A stretch of 64,000 nt of DNA, taken from assembly GCF_030272615.1 (NCBI RefSeq), contig NC_081415.1:235597803-235661802 (forward strand), written 5' to 3'. This DNA is from Cryptomeria japonica (taxonomy: Eukaryota; Streptophyta; Pinopsida; Cupressales; Cupressaceae). The notes under the pieces are model-generated. The model searched no databases. It was not told where the DNA came from and worked only from the letters and a program-made list of their open reading frames with translations. Made by a program: the position numbers and the translations under genes. Below are positions 1 through 13,135 of this stretch, one piece after another. Every line of letters begins with the position of its first letter. The first letter of the stretch is position 1.

Positions 1-123
1 CTTCAAAAGTCTTTACTGGCTTCATTGAGTCCTTTGGTCTTCTAAGTGCACCTGCACCATGCTCCCCAAAATGAAAAAACTCTTGTCCCAAGAGTTTGGT
101 TTGAGTTTGCCTCCATCAACTGA

Positions 124-1032
124 TCAATGTCTCCTCATTGGTTGATCTCCTAATGTGATATTTTTCCTGCCATCACCTGCACTCACTTTGCCAAAAGTAT
201 TAGAATGAAAACAAAATGTATTTGACCCTTTTTTTGGATTAGACTGTTGCTTTCCTGCCCCATCTGATTTTGCTGCTTCATAGTGGTTTGCTGGTTGTTG
301 CACCACCTGAACATGTTCTCCCTTCATCTGACCTTGAAATGGACACTTGATAGTGCCTATTTGAACATAGTTTAAGTCCCAATCAACTGCTCTTTTAGGA
401 CTGATATGCTACTCTATCGTAACAAAAAATTTAGCACCTTGGGTTTGTTGCCCCCAACTAGTGTCATACTCATCTCTACCCTGCTCATTCAATGGAATGT
501 TGCTTCCAAAACACATCACCATCTTGTCATTACTCCTGTAATCCAGAGGTTGTAACTTATATTTTTGTCCACCCTTATGCACAATGTAGGCATTTGAGTA
601 ACCATCATGAAGAGTTCTTCTTGCCCATTGCCATGGTCTACCCAAAATTATATGTCCACAACTCATAGGTATGATATCACACATTACCTGATCATGATAG
701 GGACCAATTAAAAAATTAGCAAGAGCTCTCTTTCTAACCTCCACATTCAACACTTGATCAACCCAAGTGGCCTTGTAAGGGTTAGGATGATCTACTATTG
801 TCAATCCTAGCTTAGTCACCATATCAAATGAAACCAAATTCTTATGTGAACCAGAATCTATAATCAATTGACATAATTTACCCTTGCTCAAGCAATATGT
901 TCTGAAAATGTTCACCTTTGGTTCTTGTATTTGCTCACCTTGTCTCATCATTAGGAATTCTCCCCTTGTCTTTGGATATGCTAGCACTGGTCCACCGTCT
1001 TCCTTATTTTCTTCTTCTTGTGTCAAACCCAC
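124..1032 (-). pseudogene. Ty3/Gypsy retropepsin fragment
   Basis: The minus strand encodes an aspartic protease of the Ty3/Gypsy polyprotein. Visible are the active-site motif IIDSGSHKNLVS (about residue 57 of the upper segment) and the second conserved strand IILGRPWQWARR followed by HDG, the usual spacing in plant Ty3 polyproteins. One in-frame stop lies at 409-411; the same frame then stays open to 124 as a hydrophilic linker, as expected between protease and reverse transcriptase. No reverse transcriptase is seen below 124, so the element is truncated by decay or the window edge. There is no ATG at the upper end: it is an internal piece of a longer ORF. What I see is the protease motif pair; assignment to Ty3 rather than Copia rests on the ILGRPW context. 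Confidence 0.8.
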
Positions 1033-1143
1033 TCTTCTATTAGAAAATGAAATCTCTGATTTGTTTATGTTTCAATCATCTCTTTTTAGGACTTTAATTT
1101 GTTTCAATTTCAACATTTATATGCCTATGTTGTTGTGTTCATG

Positions 1144-1445
<302 letters not shown>

Positions 1446-1517
1446 ATTTCGATGCAATGACCTAGTAGACATATTAGACACTACAATTTATATATGATGA
1501 CTGCAATTTGAACACTT

Positions 1518-1624
1518 ATAAGTGTTCAAATTTCTCACTATCAAAAGAGGACATATCAGTGGCATTTGAATAATCAGATGCCACTGATATGGCCTTTTTG
1601 ATAGTGAGCAATTTGAACACTTAT
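1518..1624. repeat. Long near-perfect hairpin 2 (arms ~47 nt)
   Basis: Positions 1518-1565 pair with 1578-1624 around a 12-nt loop, with one clear mismatch and one short bulge in about 47 nt. Part of the left arm (around 1538-1553) is also complementary to 1626-1641, so the right arm is partly duplicated. This may be a MITE or a microRNA-like foldback. Confidence 0.85.
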
Positions 1625-1641
1625 GTGGCCTCTTTTGATAG

Positions 1642-2299
1642 CAATAAATATATGAGATCAATTCAAGTGATAAATGAGAAATATCACATCAAAAAAAAAA
1701 CATATGAGATTTATAACAACACCATCAATTCATTGGAATATCCATCTAAGATACTTTGTCTCTCTAGTACATAGGCTTCCATCTAATCCACAAATATTGT
1801 AATGGACTTATTTCCATCTAATCTCAGAAGGTCGTGAAGCTTTGTTCCAATCCAATGCATCTCTTTTTCAATAGATGTGCACCTTTGTAACCTTCATTTC
1901 ATGAAGATGAGGGTTCCACTCACCTTCATGAAATAGAAAACAATGGAGTTCTGAAAACATTATAAAATATGGCAGTAAGTCATTCTATAATCACATCACG
2001 GTTATATTGAAACTCAAAATCTACTCTTCAGAGGGCTCACAAAATATAAATGATCACTGACTCGATCAATTCTTCATTTGGGTATTAAATGGAGGAGGTG
2101 TCACAAATCCAACCCCAACAGACTGTGGCCTACTAGGGTCTGGCCTAGCAGCAATGTTTTCTTGGCTGGGAGGGGTTTGTAAGCAACTTGCTATTTAAGC
2201 AAGCAATGTCTGGTTGACACTTGAATCTATTTTCATGGTGTCTGAGGATCCTGGTGCAATCCCAACTTGCATAGTATTAATAGCTACAAAGGTTGGGGA
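1642..2299. other. No recognisable gene
   Basis: AT-rich sequence between the hairpins and the transposase remnant. Part of it is probably the 3' flank of the minus-strand transposase. I see no conserved domain, and no terminal inverted repeat that I could pair with the other side. Confidence 0.5.
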
Positions 2300-4662
2300 C
2301 TAGAGGTTCATCATTTCCATGAGAATTGGGTGTCGGATGGGTACAGTTTCTGTGACTGTGGCCACATCTTTCATTCTCTTTGCACGCTTGGCTGCCTTTT
2401 CAACTTTCATCCTCACCTTCTCAAGCTTTTCTTCTGCATCTTTATTTTCCTTCTCTTGTCTTTGAATGAACTTCTCTTGGGAATCCTGCAATTTTTTGGC
2501 CTATTTTTCCACCCTCATAGCCTCCTTTTCTATCACTTTTGCTTCACGTGGTGCCTTCCTTTGTCTCATATGTTCTTTCTTTCATTCTGCCAATTCCTCA
2601 TCTCTTTTCCTTTCAGCCTCTTTATCTTTTTCCTTTTGAATGTACTCATCAGATGTCAAGATCTGTGACTAGCTACTAAGATGTAGCACCCCTTTCCTAC
2701 CTCCATGTGAAGATTGATTCATTCTCTGCACCGAAAGTCTTAAGAATCTGGTGATTTGCCTTGGCACTTGCTACCCATCCTCTTGTGTACATGGCACAAA
2801 CTCAGGTTCATCTTCACTTATGTAAATTTCGTCTTCACAATCAGTACCATCTTGCTACTCCCAGTTGACTACATTGGTGAAGTAATGTATCACATCTGTT
2901 GGATCAATTTCTGGTAGACTTAGCATGGAAAGGGTTACATCATCACAGTTGGCTTCTTCTTGGGTCCAGTCTGGTATGACAACTTGTGTTGGAAAAGACA
3001 TACCTGCTGATGTACTTTCCAAAGCCTCATTTGGTTGGCTGGTTTGTGGGGGCAGACCCAGTTCGGTAGTTTGTGGTGTCAAACTTGTACCCTCAACCGT
3101 TGCTTGTGTTCTATTGTGGCATTCTACAAAATCTTGAATGTCTTCCTCATTAAAACCAGCCAACCATAAGCAAGCTTCCACTGCCATATACTCTGGTTCT
3201 TCATCCCTTGAAGAGGAATCGTGTTTTTGTTTGAACAGTTGGTTGTATATCAACTGCAACCTCAAATGCCTCACTTGGCCTCATATCATTCTACAATGCA
3301 GATCAGTTAAGTGGCCAAATCCCTATCCTATGGAAGCCACTAATTATATTAGTCGGTGGCAATGCCTGGGCAAAGGCCTTGCTCGCAAGAGTTGCCGACT
3401 CTTCCCTTCCAATTTCAATTTGTGGGTACTTTGACATCCATATGCTCCTTTGTTGTTTGAAATAATTCTTGAAAGGTGAGAATACAGAAACATCAAGTGA
3501 CTACAATTTGTGGCTTGTATGAGCAGGAAGGGTTACCAAATTTATACCTATTCGCCTCGCTTCTTCAATTGTCTTGAAGGCTACGTGGCTGCCATGACCA
3601 TCAAAGATCAGTAGGGCCCTACCTGAGGGTGAAATTCCACTAGGGACTGAACGTGAAAAATATTCCAACTAATTTAAGAACAACTCCTTTGTCATCCATG
3701 CATGTTCTTGGACTACTATGCATGCTCCTAGCTTGCAGTTTGCAATGTAGTTTTGGATATGCCTCTTAGATTTGAACAAATAAAACTCAGGAATGCTGAA
3801 ACCACGTGCACTAACACATGCCAAAACAGTAATCCATGCTCTACTCTTGGAAATTAGGTGTGGCACACACCTCTGGCCCAATTTGGCTATCACTCATTCC
3901 ATAATTCCTCCTAGCTTGCACACCAGTCTCATCACAATTCCAAATCTGACTGCTACCATAGTGATTGAGGTTGTACATTACCTCCAAGTTGTCATAGAAA
4001 GAGGAAACAATACAAGATCGAAGCATAATAGCCCTATCGAAGTCCACTCCTTCTGCTATTCTCATCATCAGATCAGGGTGCCTTCGTCTAAAACTTGCCC
4101 ACCATGACCTCCCTGACATCCCATTTTTTAATGGATTAGGCCTATTCTCGGTAATTTGGGAAACGGTTGATTGAAGTTGACTGATTTGGAGATAGTGACC
4201 AATTTCAACCATGTCTTTGCACCATTGGACAACTTCATCCTCCTCTGCTGATAAAATGGTGCGTGGACCCCTCACAATCATGGTTGTGGCTCCCATCAGC
4301 CATGCCCTAACAGAGTCAATGGGGATACCATACTTGATTGATGTGCCTCTAAGAGACATGTTCTTGTCTTCTATGCATGATATTGCTTCTTTCATGTTAG
4401 ATATGCTCCATTTTGGTTTGGGAACCTTTGAGGCCACCTGTACTTGTGGTGTTTCTGGAATAGGATTACAAGTTGCAGCAGAATGGTCATGTACAATAGT
4501 AGTTTCCACATCAGTTGCATTGTTAGGTGAATGGTCATCTACAACAAGAATCACTAGGTCTTCATTTTAGACAAAACTATCTTCATCAAGGAAGTGCATC
4601 CCACGAGTGACTCTAACTATTCAACGTCTAACACATATGTTTCCCTTTCTGTCTGGTGCCAT
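2300..4662 (-). pseudogene. Pogo/Tigger-type DDE transposase, decayed
   Basis: Reading from an ATG at 4662: a short N-terminus interrupted by two stops, a Psq-like helix-turn-helix (about 4410-4310, LRGTSIKYGIPIDSVRAWL), a CENP-B-like DNA-binding region (SWWASFRRRHPDL) and then a DDE_1 catalytic core. All three catalytic acidic positions can be seen: WNCDETG near 3928, FDGHGSH near 3603 and SLDVSVF near 3495. The core ends with FHRIGIWPLN. Breaks are a frameshift around 3841-3893, stops at 3669-3671 and 3501-3503 (the latter where the family has Gln), and a frameshift after the core. Below 2860 comes a long Lys/Glu-rich, coiled-coil-like tail. The cut-and-paste role is known for the family; this copy cannot make intact protein. 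Confidence 0.88.
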
Positions 4663-4715
4663 TATGTTTAGTGAACCTACAACGATAAGGTACCAACGAT
4701 AAAATTCAACTGTGT

Positions 4716-4736
4716 GTGCCTATATAAATATATATA
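4716..4736. promoter_or_regulatory. Candidate TATA element between divergent genes
   Basis: CTATATAAATATATATA lies about 60 bp upstream of the minus-strand transposase ATG at 4662 and could also serve the plus strand. It is a sequence match only; no transcription start can be seen. Confidence 0.35.
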
Positions 4737-4799
4737 CAGAGACAGATGGGTATGTGCACAAATATGGTGGTCAGAAAAGTGGACACCACCCCAAAAAAA

Positions 4800-4975
4800 C
4801 ATGGAAAAACAAGCAGCGTGTACGTGGTTCTAAAATTTGAAATGACCACGTATGCGCTTAGGTTTGTTGTTCACAAGCCTAGAGAAGGTAGCACGTATGC
4901 ACTGCTTTTAGGGAAAGTAGTGCGTATGCACTACCTCTAGGAAAATGAGCGTGAATGCGCTACTTATAGGAAAAT
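4800..4975 (+). repeat. Cluster of ~30-bp degenerate repeats, copy 1
   Basis: Four to five degenerate units built on CGTATGCGCT or GTGCGTATGCAC followed by a short AT-rich stretch ending TAGGAAAA. The same unit recurs in the same orientation at 10262-10400. Confidence 0.6.
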
Positions 4976-4983
4976 GAACTAAT

Positions 4984-5170
4984 GCGGGGTGCTTCAACTG
5001 GTTGTGTCCCTACCTACCCTATTGTTGTCGGTGGTGCTGTGGAAGTTGAAGCAATGGGTTCAAACCCCTACCGAGTTATGGCGTGTGTGGGGCAGCAGGA
5101 ACTATAGTTTCCCACCCGCTAATGTTCCCCGCCCCTACTATTCATTGGCCGGGGGGGGTTAAGGGGGGGT
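4984..5170 (+). repeat. Possible tRNA-related SINE fragment
   Basis: A box-B-like GGTTCAAACCC at 5057-5067 lies about 36 bp after a weak box-A-like TGGTGCTGTGG. The local base composition is far more GC-rich than the surroundings. No A- or T-rich tail or target duplication was found, so this is tentative. G-runs follow at 5149-5170. Confidence 0.3.
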
Positions 5171-5409
5171 TAACAAATGAACCTACGGTTCAGGGGGTCG
5201 ATTCACTCATAATATACCAAGATTGTTCCAAATCCATGTCAGTCGGGTGTATTAAACCATAGGGATACCAAAGGATTTATGCACTAATAATCCCAAAAGA
5301 ACCGCGTACATGGTGCCTATCAAAAAAAGTTGTTAAAAAAAAACTAGGTCTTATTTTCCCGTGAATAGCGTGTTTTTAGTTTGTTTTTCTTCATTTTCTC
5401 TCCTAAACT

Positions 5410-8031
5410 ATGAATGGGGTGCTAGATTTCTCCTCCAGAAACTATGGATCGAGGTTAGTTTTTGTTAATTTTTGTCTTTCTTTCTTGTTTGTTCAATTTG
5501 TTTTACATTTTGAATTTAATTTCATTAATTTTGATTAGGTTTTTTCATTTTTTGTTTCAAAAACTAGATTCTTCTAATCCACAACAAGAACAACCAAAGG
5601 CACCTCCTAAAACCCACAAGATACACCCCCAATTCCTCCTTTTGATCGCACACCTGGAACACAGGAGCAATTAATTAATTATTTAGGACAAAATATGTCT
5701 AAAATCAATAGACTAATTGTTAAATTGAAAACATCCGAACTTGAGCATCATCAATCCCTCGCCACTAACCTAGAAACAATAGCTAGTGGTGTCATATTTG
5801 TTTCCACATAAATTACCAAATGGGGAAACTTAAGGGATAGGTGTCATCAATTCTATGCCGATGGGCTATCATGCGAGGGAGTAGAAAACAAAAATATTAG
5901 TAAACAACAAATATGTGCTCTTTTTGTTGATCCCAAAACTAGTCAGTCATTACCTCTTAATGCAAAGAGGTTTCCCATACATTTGTGTACCAATGTGCAG
6001 ATGAAGAATCTTTTTTGGCAGAGGTGGTGGATGGTCTTTGATGATCCACCTTGTAATAATTATGAGGTGCCATTATATTTTTTTAGAAAAGTAAATTGTG
6101 AGTTTGTGCTCAATGTGCGCCCAAACTATTTTGACATGAGACAGTTCCATGGTAGAGGTGGTGGCTTTGCCCAAGATAGACCTGGAGCCCGTAGGCAATT
6201 ACCTGTGGAGAGTCGTCACCCCCTAGCACCCAAACCCAAGGTGCATCAGGCTGTCCTAGTAGAGCTGAAAGAGTCGATGGAGCTACAAACTCTTCAGGAA
6301 GCCACAACATTGGTTGGTGCCATCATACAACATGGGACGTCATTAGCACACCCTATTGTATTGGATGATGAGCCATTAGTTGCTCCAGGCGGCAACAAAG
6401 AGCCCATCCAACATATGTGTGTCAGTTGCTCGGGGATAGATGATGTAGCCGATGCAGATGGATCCACATCTCATCCGTACATGATTTGCGGGAGTAGATG
6501 TCAGGCCCACAAAGTTGAGGATTTTGTGTTGACAGATGAGTTCATGGACATGGTGTTTTCCCATGAGCGACAGACACAGGTGTGTTGATTTGAATTCATA
6601 GCATTTTATTTATCAGTCACTTTAAATTTTAAATTACATAAATGAATTTTCATTTATACATCAATTTAAATTGAGACAAATAATATGCATTTCAGGATGC
6701 AACAGCGGTATCCCATACTCCTCCCCCAGTTACTACAGCTGCAACTTCGATGCCTGAGGTATAAATTTTGTAACATGTTAAAATAGAATAGTGCACTTTG
6801 AATTCAAAAAAATACAAGATATACTAACTATGTTTAATGCTTGGTCCAATTTTTGGTTTGTAGGTGTTGACAGGGGACCAAATGTCCCAGATTGATGACA
6901 TCACGCTCTTAGCGATCGATTTTGGCCTACAAGGCTATACGGTATCATATTTTGTACAACCCTTTTTATGTATTGTTTTGATGGAATATGAAAGTTATTT
7001 CATTTTAGATTTTTAAAATTATGTTTAATATATTATCTGTACTAATATCTCATATTAATTTTGTTTTTTTAGGGTATCCCATCCGCATCTAGGGCTCGTC
7101 CTAAGAAAAAGAATTCTTGGAAGATGCCAAAACGTGGGAAGAAGGTAATTGAGCACATGTTTAGTTGTACAATTGTTTGAAAATGTTGAAATCAAGTATT
7201 AGTTGAGGTTTGTAGATTGATTAGTTTTTTTTGTCTATTTTACATGTACAACGACCATTGAGCTATGTTAATTTGTTGAATGCACCTGATTCGCCTATGG
7301 ATCAAGAGAGGGTGGAGGTATGTAGCTCTACTTTATTTTCTTGATTTCATGATTATATTCACGCATACATGTGAACTTGTGATATATTATAATCTTATAA
7401 TTTTTTCATACAGGAAATATCCATACCTATTTCATCAATGGCGAAACCCTCCTTTGTGCATTGGAGAAGAATCTCAGGATCCAGTACACTTTTGTTTGAT
7501 ATATTACATTATTTTTTTTTAACTTACAATACTTATCATTATATTAATTGTATTTAATCTTTGAACATTTTTTGTATAGGTAATAGCGACAATTTCTCCA
7601 TCGATGGTGAGCCATCCTCAGTCCATTGGAGAAGCATCTCAAGAACAGGTACGTCATTGTTCTCTATATTATAGCTTTTAAGTGTTTTTGATATATTTAT
7701 GTTAGTACATTGTATTAATTGTATATTTAATCTACAATAGACCGCTTCGCGGTACGGCCATAATGTGGATCCATTTAAGTATGTCTTCAAGAAAACTCCT
7801 AAGAGTGAAAAGGAGAGGAGAGCAAAGACATTAGCTCCAAGATCAGCTGATGAGGTAATCTACATTTCAATTGCAAAGGAATTATAGTTAAATGCATAGT
7901 TATGTTGTTAATTGTAAACTATTTTCTACAAAAGAATTCTAACTTGGCTTTGAATTGTGGTTTTGTAGCCATCTATAGAGCCGCATACTGCATTGAAGAG
8001 GCTTGATTTTGATGATCCACCACAAGTTTAG
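5410..8031 (+). CDS. Unknown multi-exon gene, all introns phase 0
   Basis: I do not recognise the product. Exons readable by codon continuity and GT-AG borders are about 5611-6579, 6696-6758, 6864-6941, 7073-7144, 7225(or 7252)-7317, a decayed 7414-7484, 7580-7648, 7741-7854 and 7969-8031 (TAG). The intact junctions after 6579 join in phase 0, which chance would hardly give. A short first exon may begin at ATG 5410 or 5444 with donor GTTAGT. Damage: stop TAA at 5809-5811, a frame change near 5600, a missing acceptor near 7250 and a missing donor at 7484. The protein has a Gln/Pro-rich start, a middle part with WQRWW and RGGG, a basic KKKNSWKMPKRGKK stretch and a charged C-terminus with DPFKYVFKK. 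It lies divergent from the transposase and may be an accessory transposon gene or a host gene. Confidence 0.6.
7414..7740 (+). repeat. Tandem duplication of one exon plus intron
   Basis: 7414-7579 and 7580-7740 are related copies. Both exon parts share TCATCAATGG/CCATCGATGG and CATTGGAGAAG, and both introns share TATTAATTGTAT and TTTAATCT. The second copy keeps GT-AG borders and a length of 69 nt; the first is 71 nt and its donor reads CCAG|TA, so it has decayed. Confidence 0.7.
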
Positions 8032-8197
8032 GATCATATAGTATTATTTTTGGTCATAGAATGACCAATACATGTAGATATATTCTACATTTTTAATGTA
8101 TATCGATTTGGACATGTCATATGCCACATTTTTGTAATACTTGTATTGACTTGGCAGACATGCCTTTTATATATATATAAATGTCGATATTCGATCC

Positions 8198-8203
8198 AAT
8201 AAA
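8198..8203 (+). terminator. AATAAA polyadenylation signal
   Basis: Canonical AATAAA, 167 bp after the TAG at 8029-8031, followed by TG- and T-rich sequence. It supports 8031 as a real 3' end of the unknown gene. Confidence 0.55.
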
Positions 8204-8307
8204 TGTGTACTGAGTTCATTATTTTGTATTTGTTGTATTTTGTGGTTGTCCTTTTATAAATTTAATTGATCTTTTGCCTATGTAATCAACAATATGAATA
8301 TAAATAT

Positions 8308-8757
8308 GGAGGAAGGGAGAGGGAGAGAGAGAGAGGGAAGGAGGGAGAGGAAGAGAGAGAGAGAGAGAGAGAGGGGGGGAGAGAGAGGGGGGAGAGAGAG
8401 AGAGAGAGAGGGGGGGGGAGAGGAGGGAAGGAGGGAGAGAGGGGATGGAGGGAGAGAGAGAGGGGGGGGAGAGTAGGGGGAGGGAGAGAGAAGGAGGGTG
8501 GAGGGAGAGAGGAGGGGGGGCGGAAGGGAGGGAGGGAGAGAAGAAGGGGTATGGAGGAAGGGAGAGGGAGAGAGAGAGAGAGGGGGGAGAGTAGGGGGAG
8601 GGAGAGAGAAGGAGGGAATGAGGGAGAGGGAGAGAGGGAGAGAGAGAGAGGGGGAGGGAGGGAGAGGTACAGGGAGGGAGAGAGAGAGAGAGGGAGAGAG
8701 GGAGAGGGAGAGAGGGAGAGGAGAAGGAGGGGGGAGGGAGATGAATAGAGAGAGACC
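8308..8757 (+). repeat. Polypurine (GGGA/GA) tract with internal repeats
   Basis: About 450 bp of nearly pure A/G on the plus strand. Longer units recur inside: TATGGAGGAAGGGAGAGGGA at about 8304 and 8549, and GGGGGAGAGTAGGGGGAGGG at about 8465 and 8582. All long ORFs here are low-complexity artefacts. Confidence 0.95.
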
Positions 8758-9130
8758 ATAACACAATATGACCCTTAGAACATAATATGACCCCTAACAA
8801 CATCTAAGGGGTCATAGGGTGTCCTAAGGTGTCATATGACACTATATTATCCCTTAGCACACCATAGGACCTATAACAACACCAAATAGTGTCCTAAGGG
8901 GTCATAGAACACCATATGGTGTTGTTATGGGTCATATGGTGTCCCGAGGGGTCATATGGCATCCTATGACCCTTTAGGACACCATATGGTGTTGTTATGG
9001 GTCGTATGGTGTTGGTATGGGTTGTATGGTGTCTTAAGGGGTCATATGGTGTACTAAGGGGTCACAGGACACCATATGACCTCTTAGGAAACAATATGAC
9101 CTCTAATGACACCTAAGGGGCCATATGGTG
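8758..9130. repeat. Palindromic minisatellite
   Basis: About fifteen degenerate copies, in both orientations, of a 20-30 bp unit centred on GGGGTCATATGGTGTCCTAA. Self-complementary cores such as ACACCATATGGTGT recur, so the array can form many small cruciforms. Confidence 0.85.
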
Positions 9131-9908
9131 GGCTAATAAAATGATATATTATTTAAAGTTATGAATAGAACATCATACAATAGAACATCAGCAGTTTAGT
9201 TTTGATATAGCTAAGTTAGACCATTGTCAGCATAAGAGAGACTCCAAGCGAACAAACGATGAGGCTTCGCTAAAAAGAAAGTGTAAGAGCTTGACCTAAC
9301 CCTAAGAGTACTTCCTAAGATCTAAAACATATGATGCTCTTAAATTTCCAAGGTTATAGGACTGATCTCGATTGTGACTATAGGAATTACACACTTGATT
9401 TCTTTCATGGGTATGTACCGTTCCAAGTCTTTTGATAAGTGACAATCATCATATACTACCACTGCCATGCATACAACAAACTTTAATTTCTTTAGGTGAC
9501 AGACGTTGTCTAACAACATGGGAACTCTCGCATACCCACCACTATCATTCTCCAAGACATCATCTGTGTTACTCTCCCTCTTTCTCTTCCTACCGGTTGT
9601 TTCCTTATGAAAAACATATTGCAGGTACTCTGACTCATCATTTTGCTTTGTTGACACTATTTTCCACATCTGCTCTGCTCATTAAAAACACATTCAAGAA
9701 GAATATTGTTGCAGGTTTCCTTGTTTGTCATGGTAATGCACCTGTGGTTCAATTTCAAACCCTATTCCTCCTATTCAATATACACACACAAATCCATCAA
9801 TCAATTTTATTAGGAGAGCATACATGGTAAAAATCAAAGAGAAATTTGCAAACAAGAAATAAACTCACTTACTTCTATATAAGTGCAGACACAGTTGTAG
9901 TGGGATAT
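9131..9908. other. No convincing gene
   Basis: Moderately AT-rich sequence with one open minus-strand frame of about 109 codons (9340-9669). That frame has no recognisable domain and no splice or homology support. Confidence 0.4.
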
Positions 9909-10160
9909 GGAGGGAGGGAGGGAGGGAGAGAAGAAGAGAAAGAGGGATGGGGTATAAAGGAAGGCAGAAGGAGAGAGAGGGAGAGAGAGAGAGGGATGGT
10001 GTATGGAGGAACGGATAAGGGGAGAGAGGGAGGGATGGGGTATGGAGGAAGGGAGAAGGGGAGAGAGGGAGAGAGAGAGAGAGAGAAAGAGAGCGATGGG
10101 GTATGAGAGAGAGAGTGTGTGTGTGAGAGAAAGAGAGGCACCTTGTATGCGCTTGAGAGG
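9909..10160 (+). repeat. Second polypurine minisatellite
   Basis: The same purine-rich unit family as 8308-8757, here as 45-60 bp units bounded by GGGGTATGGAGGAAGGGAG-like text, ending in GTGTGTGTG then GAGAGAAAGAG. The shared unit links the two tracts on either side of 8758-9908. Confidence 0.9.
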
Positions 10161-10199
10161 GGGAGACAATACACTTATATGTGTATATATGTACTTAAT

Positions 10200-10242
10200 A
10201 TATTATATATTATTATTATATATATATATATATATATATTAT
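10200..10242. repeat. Short (TA)n
   Basis: Interrupted TA dinucleotide followed by ACACACAC. Confidence 0.8.
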
Positions 10243-10261
10243 ACACACACCCAAAATTTAA

Positions 10262-10400
10262 ATAAACTTAACGCGTACACGCTATTTATAGTAAAAATTG
10301 TGTGTACGCATTGTTTTTAGTAAAAAGAGTGTGTACACGCTTCTTAAACCATAAGTACCCCATACATGCTTTTTATACCAAAGTACCACGTATGCGCTTT
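10262..10400 (+). repeat. Cluster of ~30-bp degenerate repeats, copy 2
   Basis: Units such as GCGTACACGCTATTTATAGT and CCACGTATGCGCTTTTG match the cluster at 4800-4975 in the same orientation, and CGTATGCGCTT is followed in both by a GTTT..GGCTT or AAGCCT-like stretch. Together the clusters bracket the unknown gene and the purine tracts. Confidence 0.55.
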
Positions 10401-11261
10401 TGATTGTTTAGGCTTGGAAATAGGCCTGGATGACAAAGCTACGGTTTGGAAGTTTGATTTCCCTCCATTTCTCTCATTTTTTTACGTGTTTTATTTTATC
10501 GACTTTGTCATCATCAGGTTTACACTTCATCAAGTGGGTATTTCTATAATCGCCATCATATTTTCACCCATCTTCTGAGCTTTCTAACCATATAACTTTT
10601 TTAAAATTTGAACAACAATAACGTATTATTATTGAATTTCTTTTACCAGTGTCTTCATAGTTCTCACAAACATAGGTGCACAATTTTTTTAATAACTTTT
10701 GATATACTTATCTAAATTTAAAAAAATTTATATATTATTGTAGTGCACTTTATTCTTTACAATTTAATAAAAAAAATTGTATTTTTCAATTTGTTTAGTG
10801 CAACTTATGCTTCGCGCACAAACAGGTACCTAATTTTCAAGATGTGCGCAATTGGAAAAATCATAAAAACAAAATAATCAACAAAAAATTACAAAAATAT
10901 ACACATCTTTTAGTTCTCACTCTTAACTATCTTTCTTCCAAAGTATTTGTCAAAATACTAAATCTAACTATGACTTTTTTGATGCGCACATCAGACACTA
11001 TGTTATGTTTTTCAGAAAAAATCAGGGTCTGTTTTTCGTGCGTGAAGGATTTGACCCCCTTAATCTTATCCAATTTTGAAAAATTTTAGTAGTTTGGAAA
11101 CTAGATTCAGAGTACTACAATATTTGTTCTTTGATTATCTTCATATCTTGAGTGGATGACTTTCAAATTTTGCCTCCAAGTTCAGGTTCACCTGATTTCA
11201 GAAAAAAGTCCACTTATACCCCCTTTTTTACCACCATCTTTGTGCACTTACCCTCTAATGT
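10401..11261. other. AT-rich, no gene seen
   Basis: No domain, splice structure or strong repeat is visible. Confidence 0.5.

Positions 11262-13135
<1,874 letters not shown>

Noticed and set aside
4984-5170. A true tRNA gene
   Set aside because: Only a box-B-like sequence is convincing; no cloverleaf can be drawn with a proper acceptor stem.
8219-8803. Several long open frames on both strands (Ser/Pro/Leu or Arg/Glu/Gly only)
   Set aside because: They are translations of the polypurine tract; composition is two or three residues and all frames are open.
9340-9669. 109-codon minus-strand open frame
   Set aside because: No domain, no splice context and no relation to neighbours that I can see; length alone is not enough.
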